Shown piece after piece: positions 35,101 to 44,105 of a DNA stretch of 64,000 nt. The DNA comes from Typhlomys cinereus (Eukaryota > Chordata > Mammalia > Rodentia > Platacanthomyidae). Location of the stretch: NCBI GenBank assembly GCA_023101885.1, contig JALPQD010000240.1, positions 3,244,152 to 3,308,151 of the forward strand, in the 5' to 3' direction. The notes below the pieces were generated by a model. That model had not been told where the DNA came from and searched no databases. It worked only from the letters and a program-made list of their open reading frames with translations. Positions within the stretch are counted from its first letter, which is position 1; each line of letters starts with the position of its first letter. The position numbers and the translations under genes were made by a program.

Positions 35101-35321
35101 TTTCCTGTACATGTGGAAATTTGTGGCCCAATACGTGATCTATTTTGGAGAAAGTTCCATGTGCTGCTGAGAAAAATGTGTATTCTTTGGTGCATGGATG
35201 AAAAGTTCAATAGAGATCTGTAAGGCCCATTTCAGTAAGAGTCTGATTATGTTCCAATGTGTCTCTGTTAAGTTTTTGATCTGTTGATCTATCTTGTGTT
35301 GAGAGGGCGGTATGGAACTCT
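32125..35321 (-). pseudogene. LINE-1 ORF2 pseudogene, endonuclease C-terminus to zinc knuckle
   Basis: On the minus strand it begins mid-endonuclease ('NRDTLEHNQTLTEMGL' near 35270) and passes the linker. The reverse-transcriptase core is open over 33919-33455, with '[14 protein letters not shown]' and the catalytic '[10 protein letters not shown]' (FADD codons at 33658-33647). It ends with the C-terminus at 32345-32125 ('[19 protein letters not shown]'). Several frame breaks and stops separate these open stretches, so no full protein is possible. Confidence 0.85.
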
Positions 35322-35560
35322 ACTATTTGGGAATTTTTAATTTTAATTTTTTGTTCCATATAAACTTCAAGACGTATAATGTTTTTGAAGAACATAGCAT
35401 CATTGTCATTTTGAAAGGAAATACACTAAATCAGAAGAATATTTTAAGTAGTATTGATATTTTGAGCATTTTTCAATCCCTAATATCACATATATCATTC
35501 CTTCTTTGTGTGTCTCCTTCAATTTCTTTCATTAATGTTTTTGCATGATCTAGTTGTTTG
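35322..35560 (-). mobile_element. Fossil LINE-1, piece 4 of 4 (antisense)
   Basis: Continues from 27626 across the inserted L1s: 'TTTGTTCCATATAAACTTC', then 'GTGTCTCCTTCAATTTCTTT' and 'CATTAATGTTTTTGCATGAT', collinear with ancient L1 ORF2 read antisense. Confidence 0.75.
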
Positions 35561-35574
35561 TCCTTTTTTGTGAG

Positions 35575-35672
35575 TGTTAACCTGGTCTGGCCTCAAACTC
35601 ACAAACCTCCTGCTTCATCCTTCCATCCATTGAGAGTACAGGCATGAATCTGCCACCACATTTAGTCAATAT
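35575..35672 (-). repeat. B1-like SINE relic (antisense)
   Basis: Antisense B1 phrases in order: 'TGGTCTGGCCTCAAACTCAC', 'CCTCCTGCTTCATCC', 'GAGAGTACAGGCATGAATC' and 'TGCCACCACA'. Degenerate and 5' truncated. Confidence 0.65.
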
Positions 35673-37729
35673 CTACCTTGCAGCTCATCTGCATGGTTGC
35701 TGATAAATGATCATCAAATGGTTTAAGGAAACAAGGGATTTATTTTTTCTTATGATTTTCTGGTTACAGTTCTCAGTCCAGCTTGATGGAAGAGGATGCA
35801 CCAAGACCAGGGCCAGGTGAACTGGCCACACCATCTCTACATAATGGCTGAGAGAAGGACGATCCTTACTTGCCAGACCAGTATGTCTGACCAAGTGTAT
35901 AAAAGGATGTCGAATTCCTCAACCAGCTCTCAGTATTTTATTCACCTGTTCATGGCCTAGTCCCACCCACCATGGCTGGGCCTTTCCCATCAGCTAGGCA
36001 ATCTCTTGCACATTTCTCTGGGCCTAATTCAACCACTAATTCTCTACAAATGTACCCAGAGCTCAAACCCTCAACTGTCAAGTTGACATCTGTGCCTAAC
36101 TATGACACTTCAGCTCTTGTCAAGTTGACACAAAAACATAGCACTTTTAAACTGTAACCTTCAATCCTTGTCCCCACAAATGTTAAAAGTTACCTCTAAA
36201 ATATAAACACATTTCATAGACAAATTTAAAATGTTCTCTCATTAAAAGTTCAGTTCCAACATTTTAAAAGTTCAAAGTTCTTAACCTTAAAAGTATACTA
36301 TATCAGAATAAGTTAAATACTTTAAAACATTAAGCAGAAGTATCTTAAACAATAAGAAAACATCAAATAATGCATCCTTTACTTCAATGTCCATCTTCTG
36401 TTGCTCATTATGTAGTCAAGGTGGCTCAAAGTTTCTAGTCATTCCCAGTCCCTATTTGAAACTAGAAGTTGTAAAAGCAGAGTTCCTCTGAACCAGGCTG
36501 AATCTCCACTCACAGTTGTCCCCAGCAGCAGTCCCATGGTTCTGGCATCCCCAACACCGCTCTGGATTTGCCTCTGCAGCTATAAGCTTCACCTTTCCTT
36601 GCAGGAACTCTATGTCTGCCACTTGGTACCACACTTTTTCTGCCCTTCATGAACCCCACAATCGTACACCAAAACCAGTAACCACCTGGGGGAAGCTGCC
36701 AGATTCCGAAGCAAGTTTGAAATGTAACTTGGTCCATTTGAGCCACAGCTGCACCAAGTTTTGTGCACTGATGCTGGAAAAGCCTTTTTTAGGCAGCTAA
36801 ACTTCCAAAGGGCAAGAAACGGCTTTAACTTGGGCTTTTGGCCACTGAAGGAATCTGGGTTTTCAAACCATGAACTTGCCATACGGTGGTTCATGTTTTC
36901 CCTTCGGTGGGCATGTTTTCCACTGCCCCAGTGCAAGTCACTAGGTTTTCCTTCACTGATGTTCATTTTTCCAACAGCAGCTGTTCTGCTGCCTGCCTTT
37001 TACACATCCAGAGCTTCATGGCCACCAATACAGCTCTCTATCAAGCGAACCAGTCTATCATCTTTAAATTCAACTTCACCAAAGTTCTTGTTCCCTTCAT
37101 CACAAATTGGGCCCAAACAATCAATCCATAACTCTCTCAGCACCAGCAGACTAAACTCTGCAGAATGGTATTTGCAATCCACAAAGTCAAAATCTTCAAG
37201 CATTTCAAACTTTGTCCAGAGAAACCATTCGAAAGCCACAAAATCCACATAGATTTATCAGCAACACCCCATTTCTCTGGTACCAAATTCTGTTGCAGTC
37301 CATCTGCATAGTTGCTGATAAATGACCATCAAAAGGCTTAAGGGAACAGGGGATTTATTTTCTCTTATGATTTTCTGGTTACAGTTCTCAGTCCAGCTTG
37401 ATGGGAGAGCATGCACCAACATCAGGGCCGAGGGAAATGGCCACATCATTACCACATAACAGCTGAGAGAGGGATGATCCTTACTTGCCAGACCAGCATG
37501 TTTGGCCAAGTAAACAGAAGGATGCCAACTTCCTCAACCAGATCTCAGTATTTTATTCATCTTTTCAGGGCCTAGTCCCACCCACCATGGGCTGGGTCTT
37601 CCCCATCAGATAGACAATCTCCTGCAGGTTTGCTCTGGGCTTAACTCAACGATTAATTCTCTACAAATGTTCCCAGAGATCAAACCCTCAACTGTCATGT
37701 TGACACCTATGCCTAACTATGACAATCTA
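35671..37729 (-). mobile_element. MaLR-type LTR element with two LTRs and 5-bp TSD, noncoding interior
   Basis: Minus-strand element. The 5' LTR is 37724-37291 (434 bp, starting TGTC and ending CA), the interior 37290-36108 and the 3' LTR 36107-35676 (432 bp). Target duplications 'ATCTA' are at 35671-35675 and 37725-37729, as expected for integrase. The interior begins 'GAATTTGGTACCAGAGAAAT' on the minus strand, the MaLR-type start after the LTR, and shows no gag, protease or polymerase. The LTRs carry AATAAA and are clearly diverged from one another, so the insertion is old. It needs proteins from an autonomous relative to move. Confidence 0.88.
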
Positions 37730-38075
37730 ATTCTTGATAACACAAGTGTATACTTAAACTTACAATATATGTCAATTCTCAACTGAATTCCTGATTCTTG
37801 AACAAAACAAAGAACTTTTTAATGACAGTGTTCCTTTGAAATAAAAACAATTTAAGTTTTATAAATTATACCTTAACTGAAAACCTTTTGAAAAATTGTT
37901 GATTTGCAGGAAGTTATGAGAAATAAATGCAGAGATGCTATCAACTCTTTACTCGGTTTTCCCCAGAGATAACACTTTGTAAAACTATAACGTAATAGGA
38001 CAGTTAGATCTTGGTCTTAATACAAATTACCACTATTATTCATCTGTCCCCTTATTTGTATGTGCCAAGTTGTAT
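37730..38075. other. AT-rich intergenic sequence with no recognised feature
   Basis: Short low-GC stretch between the MaLR element and the next L1 insertion. Nothing supportable as exon, RNA or repeat. Confidence 0.5.
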
Positions 38076-38423
38076 AGAATTTTAGCACCTCTGGGATTAA
38101 CAGCCACAGTAGTGTTCCTATACTAAAGGGAACACAAGAAAGGACTCCAGGCAATGCTACTGAGTCCTTACACCTCATCAGAGAAGAGGACCCAGAGGGA
38201 AGCTTGACATTCACACTAAAAGATGCTCCAGGGAGGGGGGAGGAGGCACTGGGAGAAAGGGAGGGAGGGGGGAAAGGAAGGGAAAAAGGGGTTAGGGAGC
38301 AAAGGGGTCCGGGGAGGGGTGGAGGGAGGGGACCAGGGTACCTATTAAGTTTGTATGAGTGGAAATGATTAATTTATTAATGAATTTTAAAATACCATTA
38401 AAAAAAGAATTTTAGCACCTCTG
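38076..38423 (+). mobile_element. LINE-1 3' UTR insertion with 18-bp TSD
   Basis: The element is 38094-38405 with perfect duplications 'AGAATTTTAGCACCTCTG' (38076-38093 and 38406-38423). It contains 'GGATTAACAGCCACAGTAGT', the guanine-rich tract (38228-38335), 'TATTAAGTTTGTATGAGTGG' and an A-rich tail. Only 3' UTR is present. Confidence 0.93.
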
Positions 38424-38593
38424 TATGAGTTTCTGTGTTCATCACCAAAGCCAAGATCTGAGTAATTTCAAAATCCCATCATCCTTTGGGTTATGCACTT
38501 ATAATTGTGTCCACTATCTTCCTTTATCACCATCCTCTATCTCCAACCCTTCAAAATCGCTCATTTATTTTACCTTTATAAATTTTCTATATC
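38424..38593 (-). mobile_element. Second fossil LINE-1, left piece (antisense, 3' region)
   Basis: Ancient antisense L1 3' region: 'CACTTATAATTGTGTCCACT', then 'TTATTTTACCTTTATAAATT'. It is interrupted by the ANAPC10 retrocopy and continues at 42080. Confidence 0.55.
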
Positions 38594-38610
38594 AAAAGCT
38601 GCATAAGTGA

Positions 38611-41600
38611 GGCTCCTGGAGCCCCGTCCTAACAGGTCGGGTCGGGAAGCTGTGGGCGAGGCTTCTGCTTGGCGTTCAGAAGCATCTCAGCATGAGCGGA
38701 GGAGCTCTGCACCCAGGGTCGGCATTCACATAATTTCAATATGACCACACCAAACAAGACACCACATGGTGCTGATCCTAAGCAGCTGGAAAGGACTGGA
38801 ACAGTCAGGGAAATCAGGTCACAAGCTGTTTGGTCTCTCTCATCTTGCAAACCAGGCTTTGGAGTGGATCAGCTGCGAGATGACAATCTAGAAACTTACT
38901 GGCAATCTGATGGTTCCCAGCCTCATTTAGTGAACATCCAATTCAAAAGAAAAACAACGATAAAGACATTGTGTATTTATGCTGACTACAAATCGGATGA
39001 AAGCTATACTCCATTGTAAACAGTGCTGCTATGAACATGGTTGTGCTTGTACTATCGAGGTAAACCTCTGCTGTATGGGGGGTTATACCCAAAAGTGGAA
39101 TCGCAGGGTCATATGGCATTTCAATCTTTAGTTTCTTTAAAAGAAATTAAAGGACTCCCCAGAGTGGCTGTATGAGCCTGCATTCCCACCAGCAATGTAG
39201 GAGAGTTCCCCTTTCTCCACATCCTCTCCAGCATTTGTTGTTGTTTGTATTGTGGATTTTTGCCATCCTGACCGGGGTGAGATGATATCTCAGGGAAGTT
39301 TTGATTTGCATTTCCCTGATGGTTAAAGAAGTGGAGCATTTTTTAAGATATTTGTTAGACATTTTAATTTCATCCCTGGTAAAATTTCTTTTAAGTTCCA
39401 GGGCCCATTTTTTAATTGGGCCATTGGTTTCCTTGGAGTTTAGTTTTCTAAGTTCTTTGTGCACTCTGGACAGTAGAGCTCTGTCAGATATGTGGTTAGT
39501 GAAGATTTTCTCCCATTCTGTGGGTTGCCTTTGAGCTTGTGTGACAATCTCTTTATCTGAACAGAAGCTCTTTAATTTCACAAGATCCCAACTGTTGAGA
39601 ATTGGTAGCAGTGACTGTGCCATTGGATGTCTGTTTAGGAAATGTTGGCCTAGCCCAATCAGCTCGAGGGAGTTCCCTATCCTTTCAACTATGGTTTTTA
39701 TAGTCTCTGGCCTTATATCAAGGTCCTTGATCCATTTGGAATTAAGTCTTGTACATGGTGATAAGTATGGGTCCAGCTTTAATCTTCTGCATGTAAAGAT
39801 CCAGTTTTGCCAGCACCATTTGTTGAAGATACTGTTCTTTTTCCATTGGATTCTTTGGGCCCCTTTGTCAAAGACCAAATGGCTGTAATTTTGTGGGCTT
39901 ATATCTGGGTCTTCAATCCTTATCCATTGATCTGTGTGTCTATTTTGGAGCCAGTACCAGGCTGTTTTTATAACATGGAATCAACCCAAATGTCCAACAG
40001 TTGACGAGTGGATAAGGAAAATCTGGTACATCTATACAATGAAGTACTACTCAGCCATCAAAAATGATGAATTACTGGAATTTGCCGGGAAATGGATGTC
40101 ATTAGAAACAATTATATTAAATGAAGTATCCCAGACCCAGAAAATTAAGCGCCATATGTACTCCCTAATAGGTGGCTCCTAGTACCAAACCCACCCAGCC
40201 CACCTTGAGACACTCATAGGTAAATCTATGTATTACCTACAGTAATTGCAAGGATTATGAACAGAGGGATGGGGTTGGAGGGCCACACCAGAAACAAGGA
40301 GAGAAGTGACCATGTTACAGTAGAGAAAATAGGCCTCCATCAAGGACTGCAAGAAAGTAATGTGACACCTAGTTAAGTTCACAGACATTCGTTCCTGATC
40401 ATTTACAACTAAGGGGGCATGAACTCACCAGAATGGGAGGGCATATAGTCTGGCAGATTAAAAAGTAACCATTTTGCAAATGGGTGATTGACCCTCCCAT
40501 TGCCAAATGCCATATGACCCTGCATTTCCACTTTTGGGTATAAGTATTACATCTACCCTTGAATGCACTCTTATAATAAGACTCCAGTTTAACAGCTTTT
40601 TGTCTCTGGCCAGGGGGTGACATACAGTGCCCATCACGATGGAGTGAAGGGCATTGCAGGAGCAACAAAACTGCAAAAGAAAATCAACAAACCACTATCC
40701 AGAACTTCAGAGTCTCTATATCAACCACCTAGAACTAGGCCAGACTAATCTCTCCCCATCCTGAAGTTCAGGGACATTTGCGGAAGAGGGGGCGGTAAGA
40801 GTGTAAGAGCAAAAGGATGGGAAGAGCAATGATTTGCAAGATACTCCACACAAGTTAGGGCCGAAGCAATCATAATTGGACTTTGCATGCCCTGTGCAAT
40901 TTCCAACACACTATTGACCTCACAGTCTAGCATCTGCTAAAGGCACCAAGATCCTTGGAGGCAAGGGATTGACAGCCACAGTAGTGTTCCTATGGTTAAG
41001 GGGAACACAGGAAAGGGTTCAAGGAAATGCCACTGGTCCTTGTATGTCATCGGAGAGGAAGGCCCAGAGGAGAGTCAGGTATGCACAAGAAAGGACTCTG
41101 GGAATTGGGGCGGGAGGCACGGGGGGATGGGGAGGGAGGGGTGAGGGGAGGGGGAGCAGGGGGTTCGGGGAGAGGAGGAGGGAGGGAGGGAACTGGTGTA
41201 CCTATTAAGTTTGTATGAGCTGAAGTAATAATAAAAAATGTATTATAAAAAAAAGAAAATAAATAAATTTTTCATTGTAGAAAAAAAAAGAAAGCTATAC
41301 TCCAAGCAAAATCTCAGTCAGAGTAGGAAATAATTTCCACAACCTTCAAGAAATTCGGCAACTTGAATTGGTGGAACCAAGTGGCTGGATTCACATTCCC
41401 TTAACTGACAAACATAAGAAGCCAACTCGCACATTCATGATACAGATTGCTGTTCTAGCCAATCACCAGAATGGAAGAGATACCCATATGAGACAAATTA
41501 AAATATATACACCAGTGGAAGAGAGCTCTATTGGTAAATTTCCTCCATGCACAACTATTGATTTCATGATGTATCGTTCAATAAGGTGACTTTAAAATGG

Positions 41601-42062
41601 CACACAAGTGATTATCTTTATTTTATCTTCTCATCAAAGATTGTATCACTTGTCTTTTTGAAATGCTGTTTTGCGATTTTGTATACATTTAAAAGTAGTT
41701 GGACTTTGATAAATAAATAACTTTTGGGTTATGTTGTCTATTTTCTTGACATAGGACAAAGCTGACATTTTACATTGCTAAAAATGAACTTGAAGCCATT
41801 CTTTTATTTTTTTGCTTATATTAAAAGAAAACTAGTTAAACTGGAAATTTCAAATTGTACTTTTTTAACGAATGTGATTATTTCATATGAATGCTTCTTG
41901 AATATTTGTGAACACGACTATGTTTTACCAGCATATAATTGTATATATAAGTTTTGTTAGGTTACAATAACTTTTTTGTAGAGGAAATTTGTTTTTTAAT
42001 TTTATTTTTTCTCCTATTGAATTTATTCTTTGGCAGCTTCATAAATATATATGAATTTTTAA
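38611..42062 (+). pseudogene. ANAPC10: ANAPC10 (APC10/DOC1) full-length retrocopy, split by an L1
   Basis: ANAPC10 is a Doc-domain subunit of the anaphase-promoting complex that helps bind substrates. The intronless copy has a 5' UTR (38611-38740), ATG at 38741, codons 1-91 to 39013, then after the L1 codons 92-185 and stop (41305-41589), a 3' UTR with AATAAA and A-rich end near 42062. It lies between 17-bp duplications 'AAAAGCTGCATAAGTGA' (38594-38610 and 42063-42079). Apart from the L1 the 185-codon frame has no stop or frameshift and keeps the C-terminal 'MMYRSIR', whose Ile-Arg tail is known to dock on the complex. A few replacements relative to mammalian ANAPC10 are visible, such as P9H and R-to-P in 'KFPPC'. 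As it stands, translation stops at codon 93 in the L1. Confidence 0.97.
38999..41304 (+). mobile_element. LINE-1 with 5' inversion (twin priming) inside the ANAPC10 retrocopy
   Basis: The element is 39014-41289 with perfect 15-bp duplications 'GAAAGCTATACTCCA' (38999-39013 and 41290-41304). The 5' part, 39014 to about 39974, is inverted: its minus strand encodes 243 open ORF2 codons (39878-39147) including '[18 protein letters not shown]'. The direct part, about 39974-41289, holds the last ORF2 codons (stop at 40180-40182), the 3' UTR, guanine-rich tract (41100-41190) and A-rich tail. About 9 bp of L1 is missing at the switch. The 3' UTR carries the ORF2-like patch at 40500-40545. The few indels suggest it is young. 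Confidence 0.96.
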
Positions 42063-42081
42063 AAAAGCTGCATAAGTGAAA

Positions 42082-42151
42082 GTATGTAACTTTTAAAAAT
42101 ATGTAACTTTTGAAAGTATGTAACTTTTTGAAAGTATGTAATTTTTGAAAT
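42082..42151 (+). repeat. Short tandem repeat, about 18-bp unit, four copies
   Basis: 'GTATGTAACTTTTGAAA'-type units recur at about 42082, 42101, 42118 and 42136 with small changes. It begins right at the end of the retrocopy target duplication. Confidence 0.7.
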
Positions 42152-42373
42152 TGACTTCTTTTCCTTCATCACATATTAATATTCTATTACTTTATATTGT
42201 TGAGTAGTACTCCATGATATGATATAACACAATTTGTTTGATCATTCGACCATTTAACAGTCTCTGTGATGACTCCGCATGCCGGTTATCAATAGCTAAG
42301 CTGCTGTAAACATTCATGTAAAAATTTTCATGCTAATATAAGCTTGCATTTTCCAGGATAAATGTCCAATTGG

Positions 42374-42378
<5 letters not shown>

Positions 42379-42448
<70 letters not shown>

Positions 42449-42462
42449 GTCTGTCTCTCTCA
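42379..42462 (+). repeat. Compound (CT)n(AT)n microsatellite
   Basis: About 14 CT units, then about 20 AT units, then 'CTGTCTGTCTCTCTC'. It interrupts the fossil L1. Confidence 0.95.
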
Positions 42463-43150
42463 GTAACTGACAGTTTGACTTGGTGAGAAATTGTTCAACT
42501 CTTCTCCAGGGCAGCTATATACCATATTTTATAACATCTTCAGCAAAGTGTGAATTATCCAGTTTCTCTGCATACCTATTACACTCTTAGTTGTTGCACT
42601 ACTTTTAATTTTAGCCATTCTTAAAGATTTTAAAAGTGATATCTCATCATGGTATTAATTCACAATTCCTGAATTGAATTACATGGAATATTTTATGCAT
42701 TTATTTTATACCCGTATCTCTTTTTTAGGTGCAATGTTTCATGATACCTTTTGCCCATTCTTTTTTATTTTGTTTTGTTTGGTTTTACTCTTCAGTTTTA
42801 TATATACTTTCAATACCTACTCTTTGCAGAATATATGGTTTGAAAATATTTCCTCCTGGTTTCAAGCTAGTCGTTTCACTCTCTTCACATAGACTTTATT
42901 CATGCATCAAGGCTTCTCATTTCAATTAGGTCTAATGTACCAGAAATTTTTTGGTAGATTATTTTTGATGTCAAGTCTAAAACATTTCCTACTTCTAACT
43001 GTTAAAGATTCTCTCCTATGTTTTTTAAGCTTTACTTACATTTACATTTGTAATCTATTTGGAGTGATTTTCATATTAACAAAAATTCAAGAAGTAGAAC
43101 AATATCTATAATTTTGCTTGAAGTCTAGGTCAATCTGCTCTCATTACGTA

Positions 43151-43589
43151 GTCTAGGGATAACCAGTCGTTCTGAAATTCTTTATTAAAAATGCTTCCAT
43201 CTTATTGCTTTTGCAACTTTATAATTACATTTTGAGTGTAGTTGCATAAGTTACCTATTTTGTCCTCCTGGTCCATATTCCACCTGTGTTTGAACACTAC
43301 ACATCTTGATTACTTGTCATATAATATGTTAACATAAGGTATTGTGATTCTTCACACTCTTTACACTTTCACAAAATTGTTTCAACTATTTCAAAGCCTA
43401 GGCTTTTCCACACAAGTATAAGAATAAACTTAGCTGCATGTCTATAACATGTTATTGAAATATTCATAATGGTTTTGGTAAATCTGCAGATAAATTTGAG
43501 AATTGACATTTTTACTATTTTGACTCTTCTGATACATGAATACAGTATCAATCAATGTGTGTGTCCATATACATATATGTATCTTCCTA
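43151..43589. other. AT-rich sequence, no recognised gene
   Basis: May include further fossil L1 but is too diverged to assign. No exon or RNA gene visible. Confidence 0.4.
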
Positions 43590-43830
43590 TTTGTGAGTTT
43601 GATGTGCATGTGCCATGGTGCATGTACAGAAGAATAACTTCTGGTGTTAGTTCTCATCTTCCAACTTGCTTGGAACAGAATCTGTTGCTATTCACTGCTG
43701 TGCATATGAATTGGTTCCTGGGATATTCTCTGGTCTCAACCTGCCATATCCCTGTAAGAGTGCTTGGATTAGAGATGTATGCTACTACGTCCAGCTCTAT
43801 GTAGAGGATCTGAACTTGGATACTTAACAT
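43590..43830 (-). repeat. B3/B2-type SINE relic (antisense)
   Basis: Antisense rodent SINE phrases in order: 'GTGCATGTGCCATGGTGCAT', 'GTTAGTTCTCATCTTCC', 'TTGGATTAGAGATGTATGCT', 'ACTACGTCCAGCTCTATGTA'. The second half resembles the antisense B1-like part of composite rodent SINEs. Confidence 0.55.
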
Positions 43831-43939
43831 ACTCATCTATGAGTATGGATACATACATCTATCTATGTACTTTCAAAGTCATGTTGATATGTTGGATTAT
43901 CATAGTTTATTTTAACATAGATGTTTTGTAATTACTATA

Positions 43940-44105
43940 GTTAGTAATTACTGAACACATACTCTTATCTCATTTTAAACATTGTAATGACTATGTGCGA
44001 TAAGTAATATCAGTCTAATTGTACATAGAAATGCTCGAAGAGGTAAAGCAACTTGTGTATCACATACTCACTAAGTAGCAAATCTGAAATCTAAAATCAG
44101 GAGTG
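43940..44105 (+). repeat. MIR-like ancient SINE
   Basis: 'CTCATTTTAAACATTGTAAT', then 'AGAGGTAAAGCAACTTGTGT', 'CACATACTCACTAAGTAGCA' and 'AATCTGAAATCTAAAATCAG' follow the order of the MIR consensus. Highly diverged. Confidence 0.5.

Larger units (their letters stand above)
28979..35321 (-). mobile_element. Long LINE-1, antisense, 5'-truncated in the endonuclease, hosting a MaLR retrocopy
   Basis: T-run and UTR end at 28979-29019, interrupted at 29020-31019, then 3' UTR (31033-32090) and ORF2 to 35321. Together with the copy at 27627-28978 it is bracketed by the 17-bp duplication 'ACTATTTGGGAATTTTT' (27610-27626 and 35322-35338). No ORF1 or 5' UTR. This copy is more diverged than the one at 12686. 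Confidence 0.88.
42080..43150 (-). mobile_element. Second fossil LINE-1, right piece (antisense)
   Basis: Ancient antisense L1 phrases in order: 'TTGTTGAGTAGTACTCCATG', 'CATTCGACCATTTAACAGTC', 'AAGCTGCTGTAAACATTCAT', 'CCAGGATAAATGTCCAATTG', 'TTAAAAGTGATATCTCATCA' and 'CTTTTGCCCATTC'. It is split by the CT/AT microsatellite. Its 5' limit near 43150 is approximate. Confidence 0.7.

Noticed and set aside
36516..37252. Several overlapping open frames up to 163 codons within the MaLR interior
   Set aside because: MaLR interiors are noncoding. The frames overlap on both strands and show no gag, protease or polymerase motifs.
42379..42462. Alternating CT/AT tract as a regulatory or replication element
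   Set aside because: It is an ordinary compound microsatellite within a fossil L1.
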